Shown piece after piece: positions 52,063-62,237 of a DNA stretch of 64,000 nucleotides. The DNA is from Diplonema japonicum. Taxonomy: Eukaryota; Euglenozoa; Diplonemea; Diplonemida; Diplonemidae. The translations under genes and the position numbers were made by a program. The notes under the pieces are model-generated. The model had not been told where the DNA came from and did no database searches. It worked only from the letters and a program-made list of their open reading frames with translations. The stretch covers positions 310,001 to 374,000 of the forward strand of contig OZ025669.1 of the NCBI GenBank assembly GCA_964019335.1. Direction: 5' to 3'. Numbering within the stretch: the first letter of the stretch is position 1; the number at the start of each line of letters is the position of its first letter.

Positions 52063-52173
52063 TATTTTTCTCCGCCCCCTTTTTTTTTCTCTCCTTTTTT
52101 TTTTTTTTTTTTTCCTTCTACGTCAAAATATTTACAAGAAAAAAAAATGGTAACTCACAACAAAATAAACGAT

Positions 52174-54921
52174 CTATGCAATGGAAGGAGGGGGGTTAGG
52201 TGTTACATCTATCCTCCGTGCGGTCTTCCTGTCCGGGGTTGGCGTTGGTGTGGCACGATGGGCCTTTGCAGGTCTACTGTGGATGGTGACCTCAAGAGTA
52301 GCACCGCGCTCGGTTCGTACGATCCAGCGACGTAAAGTACCTACAGTGAAGGGGAAGAGGAGGTCATCGCTGGACGAGAAGTCAAGCGGGGTTTCAAGGT
52401 CCCAGAGGGAACCTACCGAACCACTACGAGCAGCGTCGAAAATAGAAGAAGGGAGTGCCTCGCAAGGGGTAGCAGGCGGCCCACCGTCACCAAGAAACAC
52501 ATGCCCTGCCATGTCAAACACAGAACCGTGTTTAATAGACAAGATCCCAGAAAACTCATCGACGGTTCCTCCTGATCGGTCTGTGACAATGTCCTTGGGC
52601 TTCCACAGCTCTAGACTGGCTACGGTTTCGCTGTCGCGGTCCTTAGAAGAGTCCCGTGTCGATTTAACGCTTTTATACTTTGCCTGTGGAGCACCCCGTT
52701 TGCCTATCAACGATGCAGCGTCTCTGATCAAGCTTGGGTATAATTCTAACAGCCGTTCCTTTAATATCCCGATTTCTTTGTCGCAGTGTTCCTTGTGAGA
52801 TAGAAGTTGCAAGGTTATATCTGACTCTTTCACTTTTCGTGTGTACATGTCTTGAAGGCGTTTTTCCTCGCAATGTTTCAAGCTTGCTTGCAGCGTCTCA
52901 AGCGATGAATCTAGAGCGTCTTCAAGCTCTGTTACATCACGAAGGGTACCCTCTTTGGTTTTCCTGAGGTGGTCCAGAGTGTCTTGTCGGAGGGTCTTAA
53001 TCGATTCCTTCCGTTCTTGAAGCTCTTCCAGCATGGAATCCGTGATTTCTTGTAGCGTAATGGAGTATTGCCTGTTGCTGGTGTACATTCTTGAGAATTG
53101 GTCGCGTTTTATTTGCGTTTCCTTCAGGTTTGATTTCAGTTTGTCAACCTCTGCTTGGATTGTAGAAAACTCTAGTTGTGTAGCTTCGATCGGCGGTTTA
53201 TTTTTTTCTGATTTCTCATTCTGAGAGTCGATCAGAACCTCTATCATTCTCAACCGCTGAGAGTATTTTACTTGCAGGTTTCGCTCTCTTTCGAGCATCA
53301 GAAGAGATCGTTCTAAGTTCTTTCTCTCAGCGTACACCGCCTCCCGCGTTCTTTTGAATAATTTCTTCTTTTCCAATTTTATACACCTTTCTTCGAATCT
53401 CTGTTGTTTAGCTTCGCCTAAGGCGTCTAACCAAGCTCGTCGGTTTAGTCCTCTGTGGATGGCGTCTTCCGCCAGTTTAATTTTCAAATCTGCCTCGGCT
53501 TTTTCCGCCATTGCTTTTTGGTGGATATCGTCGGCTTTGCGTTCTTCTTCGGTTTTCCAATCGTTCAAGAACTTCTCCCGGGCGGCTTTCGATCGTTGCC
53601 GTTCCTCTCGGGCTTCTTTTTGAATCTGTTGTTGGACAGCCTTGTGTAGAATCTCTTCTTTTTTAATACGCCGATATTCTTCTTTTTGCTTCCGTTTGAT
53701 TTCCAATTGATGTCGTTCCTCTTCCGTTAACGCTTCCTCGTCGATTTCTTCAGACGATGACGCGTCCCAGTCCGATTCTTCTTCGATAGGTTCGCCAGCT
53801 TCGTCCAAATTGTACTTTCTATAAAGAGATCTAAATAGATCGTCTTCGTGAATGTTACGCTCGATTGTTGTGTTGACAACTTTGGAAATGTCCGCTTCTC
53901 GGACTTTTTCTGGGTTGTGGCGGGCGTAGAAATTGACAAGGCGAGATCGCAGCCTGATGCGGGTTTGTTCCTCGTCGTTGAGTTTTGTTGTTTTTCGTTT
54001 CTCAGCGGCCTCGTATTGCATCTGCCGGACCTGGTCCATTGCAAGAAGAACTTCATCGGCGGGGGGTTCTTGCAAGGCTGCTTTTGTGTCGATTTCTTGT
54101 CGGCCGTCTTTAAGACGTTTCAAACCACGTTGTATTTTAGGAAGAAGCTCTTCCGCGGGTATTCCGAATGAGCCTTCCTCGACTGCGATTTGAAATTCTT
54201 CAAAATCTATGTCGCCGTTGCCGTCCTTGTCGGCGGAGCGGATAACCGCTTGTACCAGTGAAGGCTTTGCATCAGGGAGAACGATTTTAACCATTCTGGC
54301 CATTTCTTCATGTGACAGACAACCGTCGGCATCTGTGTCCATTGTGTCGAACATTTGTTTGAACAGCGTGACGGGGTTGGCAGTTCTTCGGAGGTAATCG
54401 ACAGTTCGTTTGTTAATAACATGGCGGGCTTCGATGTGAGGGATATCTTCAGGTTTTGGGAGTGCTTTGAGGTATCGTTCCCAGCCTCCTCGTCGTTCTA
54501 CTCGGACGAGGCCTCCCTTGTATTTTTCTAGAAGGATGGAAGGTGGTTCGCCGAAGTACCCGCCCAAGGCGAGATCAACAAATTCTGAGAAATCCACTAC
54601 TCCGTTTTTATCTTCGTCTGCAATGTTGAGGACTTCCTGCACGACAGCAGGGGGTGCGGTGGGGTCTACTATTCTCATGAATCGTTCCATTTCGTTGGGG
54701 TCGATCTCGCCCCCTAGGTCGACATCTATGAGGTCGAAGAGTTCTCTGCACAGTTCCTCCTCTGTTTTGACCGGGCGTTTTCGTCGCTTGCCCTCGGAGG
54801 TACGCCTTGCGAATTTTGCATCGTCCCTCCCCCCAGCAGTGCTCGCCACGCCATGTTGCTGCTTCGGTTGGTTTTCGTTTTCCGTGGGTTGTGCGGCCTC
54901 GCTTTCGTTGGTCGATTCCAT
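52174..54921 (-). CDS. Four-EF-hand, long coiled-coil protein
   Basis: A single exon of 915 residues, one of the longest intronless frames here. EF-hands come in two pairs: DVDLGGEIDPNE and DEDKNGVVDFSE (about 60-115), then DTDADGCLSHEE and DKDGNGDIDFEE (about 190-245). Three of the four loops are canonical calcium binders; the first lacks the usual third ligand position. Residues about 300-740 are charged, Glu/Lys/Arg-rich coiled coil (EEALTEEERHQLEIKRKQKE and similar). The C-terminal 130 residues are a mixed region with VGTLRRWIVRTERGATLEVT. I infer a calcium-regulated cytoskeletal or axonemal linker; no known family was recognised. Its ATG at 54921 follows a run of nine A. The CFAP161-like gene starts 112 bases downstream. 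Confidence 0.87.
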   Translation of the reverse strand: MESTNESEAAQPTENENQPKQQHGVASTAGGRDDAKFARRTSEGKRRKRPVKTEEELCRELFDLIDVDLGGEIDPNEMERFMRIVDPTAPPAVVQEVLNIADEDKNGVVDFSEFVDLALGGYFGEPPSILLEKYKGGLVRVERRGGWERYLKALPKPEDIPHIEARHVINKRTVDYLRRTANPVTLFKQMFDTMDTDADGCLSHEEMARMVKIVLPDAKPSLVQAVIRSADKDGNGDIDFEEFQIAVEEGSFGIPAEELLPKIQRGLKRLKDGRQEIDTKAALQEPPADEVLLAMDQVRQMQYEAAEKRKTTKLNDEEQTRIRLRSRLVNFYARHNPEKVREADISKVVNTTIERNIHEDDLFRSLYRKYNLDEAGEPIEEESDWDASSSEEIDEEALTEEERHQLEIKRKQKEEYRRIKKEEILHKAVQQQIQKEAREERQRSKAAREKFLNDWKTEEERKADDIHQKAMAEKAEADLKIKLAEDAIHRGLNRRAWLDALGEAKQQRFEERCIKLEKKKLFKRTREAVYAERKNLERSLLMLERERNLQVKYSQRLRMIEVLIDSQNEKSEKNKPPIEATQLEFSTIQAEVDKLKSNLKETQIKRDQFSRMYTSNRQYSITLQEITDSMLEELQERKESIKTLRQDTLDHLRKTKEGTLRDVTELEDALDSSLETLQASLKHCEEKRLQDMYTRKVKESDITLQLLSHKEHCDKEIGILKERLLELYPSLIRDAASLIGKRGAPQAKYKSVKSTRDSSKDRDSETVASLELWKPKDIVTDRSGGTVDEFSGILSIKHGSVFDMAGHVFLGDGGPPATPCEALPSSIFDAARSGSVGSLWDLETPLDFSSSDDLLFPFTVGTLRRWIVRTERGATLEVTIHSRPAKAHRATPTPTPDRKTARRIDVTPNPPPSIA

Positions 54922-55002
54922 TTTTTTTTGTCCACCCGCTTTTTTTTTTTTGCAATAGATGATTTAATCGGGGGAAAAAAAAAAGAAGAAAAATAAAGAG
55001 TG

Positions 55003-55034
<32 letters not shown>

Positions 55035-55125
55035 GGAAGAGTGAAGAGAAAAAAAAAAAAAGAAAAAAAAAAGAAGGAAGGTTTTCATAGAAATACAGAT
55101 TATTTTTTTTTTTTTTTTTTGTGTG

Positions 55126-55164
<39 letters not shown>

Positions 55165-55440
55165 TACATTTTCTTTTGCTCGGGCAGCTTGGGTAACCGG
55201 TAAAATTTCAGTGCTCACTGGCCATAAGTAAATTCACACCAATCCGTCTGAGGTAGCCATTTTTTGTCGCGAGGAGATGGACGGCATCTGGGCGAAAAAC
55301 AATACATTATGAAAAATAAAAAAGAAGGAAAAAAAAAGAATAATTCTGTAGATTATGAAAACAAAACAAAGAAGTAAGATAAAAAAAACCATTTCTTTTA
55401 TATTTCCCCCCCCCTCCCCCCCAGAAAAGAAGAAAAAGAC

Positions 55441-55473
<33 letters not shown>

Positions 55474-56205
55474 GGCTAGTTCCGTCTTTCGAAAGCATAG
55501 AACAGGAATGACTTATTGTCCAGTACGCCTTTTTGTTTTCCCCAGAAAAGGATTTTCTTTAGTCTACCCATTCCATTTCGTCCTATCAGTTCAAATAGCA
55601 AAAAAAAAAAAGAGAAAGAATCAAAAAAAGGGGGGTAAGGGAGTCCTTGCAAAAAAGAGAAAAAAATGTGGCCGAGGAGAGATTCTTTCCGTCCAAAAAA
55701 AAGGGGGGGGGTAAATCCGCAAAAACAAAAAACAAAACAAAACAAAACAAAAGGTCCTATCCACCCCCCTCGACCGCAATCCGTTTTAGCTGCTATTTTG
55801 TCTAATTTGTTTATTCCCGAAAGCAAGAGTAAAGAAAAAAAAAAGGGGGGGAGTGAAGAAATGAAAGAGAGCCCTCCTCTCTCTGTAAAGCAGCCTCCTG
55901 AAAAGGTGTGCCCCTGTGTCAGGCAGAAAAATTAAGAGAGAGAGGGTGCTTCTTTTTCATTTATCTCCTTTTTTTTTTTGGGGAGTGTGCTTAGGTTTAG
56001 GTTTAGCGCTGTTTCACCCATTTCTGTCGACAATTTCTTTTTTTTTTCTTTTTCTGAAAAAAAGTTTTCTCCGTGAAAGGAGGGAAAAAAAAGAGACGGG
56101 ACCCAAAAAAAAAAAAAATAGGATAGGAAAAGAAAAAAAAAAAGAAATCACTTCACTCGCATTTTTTTTTTTTTTTTTTTTTTTTTGCTCCTCTGCCCCC
56201 TCTCG

Positions 56206-56236
<31 letters not shown>

Positions 56237-56434
56237 CTTTCGAATTTCTTTCAAAAAAAAAAAAAAAAAAGATAAAAAGTAAATTTCAAAAAAAAAATGA
56301 GGTGAAAAAAAAAAAAAAATGGTCCCAAGACCATCCAGCCTTTGGGTAAGAAAAAAATATTTAAAAAAAAAAAAAAGAGAGAAAACAAAAAAAAAAAAAG
56401 ATTTGAGCAAAAAAAAAAAAAAAAAAAAACCACC
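54922..56434. other. Gene-free homopolymer-rich region
   Basis: T runs near 55009-55034, 55101-55120 and 55130-55158, a 29-base G run at 55443-55471 (the longest G run in the window), and A runs near 56410-56429. Open frames are Lys/Phe artefacts. Confidence 0.65.
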
Positions 56435-57143
56435 TCACAAACTGCAGCAAGACGTGGGCACCTCCCGCTTGCTGTTCTTTTCGCACTTGTTAAGCAAATC
56501 ATTGTACCACTGCGTCCGGCCGCAGTCCTCAAGTGCGGCGATAGTACAATCGAGGTTGTCCCTGTTTTTTATTTCATTTTTTTTCCCCCCAAAAATGTGC
56601 ATACATGTTCCTCAAGACCCCAAAGAGAGCAAGCTCGGACGCCGAAGGGTTGCGGTTCTTTCCAATCATCTTGAAGGCTTCCTTCAACGCAGGCACCAGC
56701 AGCTCCGCATCGGCTGCTTCTCCCATTTTCCTGGGGAAAAGCATCTTTGCGATGGGGCGGAACATCGGCAGGGCAATCTTTTTTTTTTTAATTTTTTTTT
56801 TTTTTTTACTACAAACCTTGTAAATCGTTCCGTACTTCCCCCCCACTTTTGACGCGCTGTCGTTGTCGTTGAGGATGGACATCAGAGCGGCCGGGGCGAC
56901 TTTCTCGTCGACAACTGCCATCACCTTTTCGTCATTGGAGCTGAACCCCGCTGAGAACATCGAGTTCTTATCCTTCGCAAGAATTCTGATGATGTCGCTG
57001 GAGTCGTTCACCTGCGAACCTTTAACAAAGGCAACAGGGACAAGCTTGTAATCCTTCGAGAAGTACAGCTCCGGCTTCAACAGCATGTTGACTGTGACCT
57101 CCGTGTAGGGGATGCCATGGTAGTCCATGTATGAGGTTACCTA

Positions 57144-57174
<31 letters not shown>

Positions 57175-57375
57175 GAAAAAAAAAAATAAAAACACCTTGT
57201 GTGCGAAAGGGGAGGTAGGGAAGGTGTACACTCCAACCTTGCCTTTTTTTGTTTCCTCCACCAACTCTTCGTGGGCGTGGTGCGTCGCCTCCATGGACTT
57301 CACCCCGTACACATACCCACCTACAGGGGACACCACCACAGCCGCCTGCAGCATCTTTTTAAAAATCCCTTTCAT
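56435..57375 (-). CDS. PTGES2: Prostaglandin E synthase 2-like (glutaredoxin/GST-fold) protein
   Basis: Four exons: 57375-57196, 57140-56817, 56777-56605 and 56561-56435; introns of 55, 39 and 43 nt; 267 residues. A short hydrophobic segment (residues about 9-25, AAVVVSPVGGYVYGV) may anchor it. The thioredoxin-fold start reads VGVYTFPTSPFAHK followed by VTSYMDYHGIPYTEVTVN, and the second half of that domain holds VNDSSDIIRIL. This matches PTGES2, where the motif is CPFC. Here both cysteines are replaced (S55, A58), so a redox or thiol-dependent role by those residues is unlikely. A helical GST-C-like domain follows (LLVPALKEAFKMIGKNRNPS). Exon 4 adds a Cys-rich tail. Family call is good; activity is uncertain. 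Confidence 0.88.
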
Positions 57376-57766
57376 TTTTTTTTTTTTTTTAAAGTTTGTG
57401 TGTGTCTGTGTGTCATTTTTTTTTTTTCTTTTTTGTATTTGTTCACGAGGCGAAAAAGAAGAAAAAGACAAACTTGACATTTAAGGTTTGCGTTTTAAAC
57501 AAGAAAAAAAAAAGAAAAAAAAAAAGAAACATAAATACAAAAAAAAAAATAGAGAGGGGGCGGCGGGGAAAAAAGAAATGGGAGAAATAAGGGAAAAAAA
57601 AAAAAAAAAAGCTACACACAAAACAAAAAAAAAGGAAGGTGTGGGAAAATACACCCCTCCCCCCCATCCCCCCCATCCCACCATGGCGCCAAATAAAAAA
57701 CTCAAAAAAAAAAAAAAAAAAAAAAAAAACCGTGTACAGATTACTTTTTTTGTCCATCCCCCACAT
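57376..57766. other. Intergenic spacer
   Basis: T-rich near the PTGES2-like start and A-rich on the right (A run 57703-57729). No gene seen. Confidence 0.6.
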
Positions 57767-60700
57767 TTAAATCAGCCTCCTCGACCTTGACTTGTGTGGG
57801 GCAGGCTGAGCGATGTACGTGGTGACGGGAGTGGACTTCACACGTCCAGTAAAGATCGGGTGTTTGGCCATGTGTATGCTCTTGACAGCAGAAGGCTCGC
57901 TAGTGGGAGGTTTTGCTACAACGCACTGTTTTGCAGGAGGAGACGGGTCACGCTGGTAGGTGGGAGGGGCAGAAGAACCTCTTCGCGGGGTAGTGACAGG
58001 AGTAGGTTCAAAGGTGACACTTTTCTTACTGCTGGGCAGTTCGCCAGTAAGGGCCATAAGTTCAGATTGGAGCTTCATCACTTTCTTTCTTTCTATTTTA
58101 AGGAGAAGGCCTTCGCTGTCGATCGTCTTGTCATCTTTAATCGTTTTTTCCAACGCTTTTACCTTTCTCTTCAGACCGCGAACCTCTAGGCTGTTCTCAA
58201 GTGTTTCCTCTTTCAACCTCTCCTCCAGTTCACTCACTTGTCTCTTCAAACTGAGTTTTTCCATTTTGGTTTTGTTTTCCATATCCGCCACCTGCTGCTG
58301 CATGTCGCTTCCGCCATCGATTGCTGCTGCTAGCTGGTTTCTTAGAACATCTTCTACTTCCCTAGCCTTTTCCAGCATAATATGTTCCTTGTTGTTCTTA
58401 GAGCCCTCAACTTGTTTCTTAAACAATCTCAGTTCTCGCTCTGCTTTCTTCAGTGCTGCGTCACTCGCCTTGCATTCACTTTTTAAGCGTGTTTCGCTTG
58501 CCTTACTTTTCTTCAGTTTAGAATCCAACTCTTCCGCCTCTTTGATGATCTCGTCCATCTGTTCCTTCATGCTGGTATCTTCAGGGCTGTCAAGTTGTTT
58601 CTTCAATGCTTTCAGTTCAGCTTCAGTTTTCTTCAATTTAGAATACAACTCTTCCGCCTCTTTGATGATCTCAGCCATTTGTTCCTTCATGCCATCATCT
58701 TTCGAACTGTCTAACTGCTTCTTCAAAAGCGTTTCATTTGTCTTGCTTGCCTTCAGCTGCGCTTCGGTTTTCTTCAATTTAGAATCCAGCTCTTCCGCCT
58801 CTTTGATGATCTCAGCCATTTGTTCCTTCATGCCATCATCTTTCGGACTATCAAGTTGTTTCTTCAAAAGCGCTTCACTTGTCTTGCTTGCCTTCAGCTG
58901 AGCTTCGGTTTTCTTTAGTTTAGAATCTAACTCTTCCGCCTCTTTGATGATCTCATCCATTTGTTCCCTCATGCCATCATCTTTCGAACTGTCTAGCTGC
59001 TTCTTCAAAAGCGCTTCATTTGTCTTGCTTGCCTTCAGCTGAGCTTCGGTTTTCTTCAATTTAGAATCTAACTCTTCCGCCTCTTTGATGATCTCAGCCA
59101 TTTGTTCCTTCATGCCATCATCTTTCGAACTGTCTAGCTGCTTCTTCAAAAGCGTTTCATTTGTCTTGCTTGCCTTCAGCTGCGCTTCGGTTTTCTTCAA
59201 TTTAGAATCCAACTCTTCCGCCTCTTTGACGATCTCAGCTATTTGTTCCTTCATGCCATCGTCTTTCGGACTCTCAAGTTGCTTCTTCCAGGCTGCTTCG
59301 CTTGTATTCAGCTCGTGTTCAGCTTTCTTCAATTTGGAATCCAGCTTTTCAACTTCCTTTGCTTGCTGAGCGGCCTGCTTGATCGTTTCCTGCATTACGC
59401 CATCCTTAGCTTCCAGCTGCTCTCTCAGTGCTGTCTCGCTTGCTCTGCTTGCCTTTAACTCCTTCTCAGTTGCTGTGAGCTTTATATCCAGCTCCTCAGC
59501 CTCTTTGATGACTTCGTCCATTTGCTCTTTCATGCCGTCCTTCGCTGCGCTCCTTTCTAACCCTTCCAGCTGCCTCTTCAAAGCTACTTCCCGTTTGTTG
59601 GCGGACTTCAGTTTTGCGTCCAGCTCCTCAGCCTCTTTGATGATTTCATCCATTTGTTCCTTCATGCTGCCCTTCTCCGCGAGCTGCTGCCGCAGCGCTG
59701 CTTCATCTGCCTTGCTCGCGTTCATCGCTGATTGAAGTGCGGCTTCCTTCTCACGCATATGACTGAGCTCTTTTTCAGAATCTTTCAACTTGGTATCCAA
59801 ATCCTCCGCTTCTTTGATAATCTCGTCCATTTGCTCCTTAATGCCGTCATCTTTTGGACTCTCGAGCTGCTTTGTCAGGGCTGCATTGCGTGCCTGGCTT
59901 TCTTGCAACTGTTGCTGCACTTCGTTGAGTCGTGTGTCGAGTTCCGCAACGTCGCGCATCTGTTGCTTCATGGCATCCTCACTGCTGGCAAGGTGCTTCT
60001 TCAGCTTCATGTCCTTCTGCGTTGCTTCTTTGAGTTCTGCTTTCAAGTCGGACGCTTCCTTCCTTGAGCTGGCCTCTGCCTGTTTGAGCTGCTGCAGCTC
60101 TTGGGATAGAGTAGCGACAGTGGCCTGCAGTTCCTCGTCTTTCTTCTGTCCCTGCCCCTGCATGGCCGTGAAGTCGGCCAGCATGGCGTCAAGAACCTCC
60201 ACCTTCTCCTGCGCCTGTTCCATACGCTGCGTCTTGGACTCCAGCTCCTTCATGATGCTCTGCAGTTGGTTGTTCAGCTCCTGCTCCTTTGAGCAGGATG
60301 CTTCCATTTGTTTAGCGAGTTCCGCGAGTTCGTTGGTGCTTTTGGTTAGAGCTGCTTCTGCCTGTTGATGGCTCTGTAGAAGACTGTTGTACTTTGCAGT
60401 GGAATCGATTCCATCGGCTTCCGACTTCTCCAAAGCCTTTGCGTAGGATGCTTCGCAAGCTGCCAGTGCTGCCTCTGTCTTCTGGTGGCTTTGGGAGAGG
60501 GTGTCGAGCTTTGCGATGGTGTCTGCCTGTTTAGCCAAAGAGGCCTCTAGGTCATGTTTGTAAGATGCCTCCGAAGTTGCCAGCGCAGCAAGCATGTCGT
60601 CCAGGGAGGACGTCTCCTTACGGTGCTCGGCCTCCTTCTCGCAGAGTTGCGTGGTTATCTTCATGAGGGATGCACGGAGTGCGGTGGTTTCCTCTTCGAG

Positions 60701-61072
60701 CGATGTGATAGTTTGGAGGAGTGCCTGCTCGTTGTTGCTGCTTGCTGCAGGAACGGGGGTGGGGGCAGGTGTTGGGGCAGGAGCTGATGGAGGTGGAGGT
60801 ACTGCTTGCTCTTGTTCGTCGTCCTCTTCCTTTTCTGCACCGCACATCTCACACTTGCTAGCAGAATCGTTGTTGGCAAGAAAACACGAAGGGCACTCCC
60901 ACTGGTCGCTCCGTAGAGAGTCACCCGACATGCTCTCGTCTCCTCCGCCTGCATTCCCGTCCCCTTCTGCTGCCTCGCTCTTTGGCCGTTCCTCGTCACA
61001 CATTTCGCACACATCCGCGTCAGCCTCGTTTTCATAGCAGCAGCTGGGGCATTCCCACTCCGTCTGCACCAT
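57767..61072 (-). CDS. RanBP2-type zinc finger, very long coiled-coil repeat protein
   Basis: A main exon of 1101 residues from the ATG at 61072. Two RanBP2-type fingers with C-x2-C-x10-C-x2-C spacing open the protein: C8, C11, C22, C25 (TEWECPSCCYENEADAD) and C60, C63, C74, C77 (DQWECPSCFLANNDSASKC). Such fingers bind ubiquitin, RNA or Ran. Residues about 120-1010 are coiled coil. In its second half a 47-residue unit, MKEQMxEIIKEAEELDSKLK followed by KTEAQLKASKT, is repeated almost exactly. The C-terminus is Pro/Ser/Thr-rich and basic. The frame is open upstream to 61285, and a GTGACAGG ... TTTAG intron could add 20 residues; I prefer the start just before the first finger. Function unknown; a structural fibre is inferred. 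Confidence 0.85.
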   Translation of the reverse strand: MVQTEWECPSCCYENEADADVCEMCDEERPKSEAAEGDGNAGGGDESMSGDSLRSDQWECPSCFLANNDSASKCEMCGAEKEEDDEQEQAVPPPPSAPAPTPAPTPVPAASSNNEQALLQTITSLEEETTALRASLMKITTQLCEKEAEHRKETSSLDDMLAALATSEASYKHDLEASLAKQADTIAKLDTLSQSHQKTEAALAACEASYAKALEKSEADGIDSTAKYNSLLQSHQQAEAALTKSTNELAELAKQMEASCSKEQELNNQLQSIMKELESKTQRMEQAQEKVEVLDAMLADFTAMQGQGQKKDEELQATVATLSQELQQLKQAEASSRKEASDLKAELKEATQKDMKLKKHLASSEDAMKQQMRDVAELDTRLNEVQQQLQESQARNAALTKQLESPKDDGIKEQMDEIIKEAEDLDTKLKDSEKELSHMREKEAALQSAMNASKADEAALRQQLAEKGSMKEQMDEIIKEAEELDAKLKSANKREVALKRQLEGLERSAAKDGMKEQMDEVIKEAEELDIKLTATEKELKASRASETALREQLEAKDGVMQETIKQAAQQAKEVEKLDSKLKKAEHELNTSEAAWKKQLESPKDDGMKEQIAEIVKEAEELDSKLKKTEAQLKASKTNETLLKKQLDSSKDDGMKEQMAEIIKEAEELDSKLKKTEAQLKASKTNEALLKKQLDSSKDDGMREQMDEIIKEAEELDSKLKKTEAQLKASKTSEALLKKQLDSPKDDGMKEQMAEIIKEAEELDSKLKKTEAQLKASKTNETLLKKQLDSSKDDGMKEQMAEIIKEAEELYSKLKKTEAELKALKKQLDSPEDTSMKEQMDEIIKEAEELDSKLKKSKASETRLKSECKASDAALKKAERELRLFKKQVEGSKNNKEHIMLEKAREVEDVLRNQLAAAIDGGSDMQQQVADMENKTKMEKLSLKRQVSELEERLKEETLENSLEVRGLKRKVKALEKTIKDDKTIDSEGLLLKIERKKVMKLQSELMALTGELPSSKKSVTFEPTPVTTPRRGSSAPPTYQRDPSPPAKQCVVAKPPTSEPSAVKSIHMAKHPIFTGRVKSTPVTTYIAQPAPHKSRSRRLI
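58550..59300 (-). repeat. Coding tandem repeat, 141-bp unit
   Basis: The plus-strand marker GCCATC(A/G)TC recurs at 58691, 58832, 58973, 59114 and 59255, exactly 141 bases apart, so at least five units of 47 codons. More diverged units continue to about 59860. The near identity of the central copies indicates recent expansion or homogenisation within the coiled-coil gene. Confidence 0.9.
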
Positions 61073-61549
61073 GCCGCCGTCGACGATACTGTGTGGGGTG
61101 AAGGAGCGGATACAAACTAAAGATGTGAAACAAAAAAGAAAAAACAGATTTTTTTTTTTTTCTACTGCAGGGATACCCCAGAAAAGAAGAAGCGAAAAAA
61201 AAGAAGAAAAAAGGGGGAAGGGGACAAAAGATTCAAGAAACGTGGTCCTGTCACCAATTTTCGCGGTCGCGTCCTGTTTTGCCATCGGAGTGCGCTGGAT
61301 AGGGGGGGAGGGAAAGGCAAAAATAAATAAATAACGATATCGCTAATTCTCCTTAAAAAGGTAAGGACGAGAATCTCTCATTCTTTTTTCCGCTGGGGGA
61401 AAAAAAAAAAAAAAAAAAAATCTTCAGACGGGGAAGGGTGTAAAACAAACAAACTGTATGTGATAAAATGCCTCGTGTCGGTGCGACGCATTAAACAGGG
61501 AGGGAGGGGATAAGGGTGGCATGCATGTATAAGCTCTTCACCCACAGTT
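61073..61549. other. Leader region of the RanBP2-finger gene and spacer
   Basis: Contains the possible upstream exon/intron of the coiled-coil gene (61073-61285) and an A run near 61400-61420. No separate gene seen. Confidence 0.5.
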
Positions 61550-62047
61550 TTACAGTTCGTCCTCCGAATCGTCTGAATCATCGATGGCGTTGAGGTCCTC
61601 ATCATCGAGAAGGTAGGTGACCTCTTCCCGGAGCTCGGGGAAGGCTGCTCGGAGGTAGAGGGCAATGGTGTAGACAGCGGAGTTCTCCTCTGCGTCGAGA
61701 CTGCGCCTGATGGGCCAGAGCTTGAAAACCTCACGCTTGAGGTCAACGATGGTCATTTGGTAGGCTTTCATCTCCGCCTCCTTTGATAGATCATTGCCAC
61801 GGTAGGTGTCGAGTTTTTCGTTTATGTTCATTGCGATCCTAAGCCCGACTTTCACCGAGTCGGCGTCTGCTAGCTTGCTCCCCGTGTGCTCCCCGTACCC
61901 TTGCCTGAGCCCCATAACCATCACCTCCGTCATCTGCGTTGCCAGCCTCTCCATGAACTTCCCGTCATGTATTTGAGACTCTGGTTTACTGTGTTCCCTT
62001 GCGGCACCAACCACCGCAACACAGCATAATGCAAAAACACCTCGAAA

Positions 62048-62050
<3 letters not shown>
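61550..62050 (-). CDS. Small secretory-pathway protein ending in EDEL
   Basis: A single exon of 166 residues. The start MFRGVFALCCVAVVGAAREH is a clear signal peptide, with cleavage likely near GAA/REH. The mature part is helical (GKFMERLATQMTEVMVMGLR; KAYQMTIVDLKREVFKLWP) with no cysteines after the signal. The C-terminus is acidic and closes DDSEDEL. A final xDEL tetrapeptide resembles the KDEL/HDEL ER retention signal, so I infer a soluble ER-lumen protein. No enzyme motif is visible and no family was recognised. The ATG follows a 28-base T run on the plus strand (sense poly-A). Confidence 0.82.
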
Positions 62051-62078
<28 letters not shown>

Positions 62079-62237
62079 CCCCCCTTAAGAACCTTAGCAG
62101 GGGTAATGAACCAAGAAGAAAAAAAAAAAACTTTTTTGGTCGTCAGTTTGATTGAGATGCGAAACAATGTGGGGAGGGGGGTCGTAAAAATATAAAAAAA
62201 AAATTCTTTTTCCCACCTTTCCAGCTTTTTTCTTTTT

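Noticed and set aside
55240..55275. GGTAGCCATTTTTTG resembling the dinoflagellate spliced-leader core
   Set aside because: Only about nine bases agree, the rest of the leader and a splice donor are missing, and it is a single occurrence.
61073..61095. CACACAG before the RanBP2-finger gene start as a trans-splice acceptor
   Set aside because: It looks plausible, but no spliced-leader RNA gene was found and most other genes lack the same signal, so I did not annotate it.
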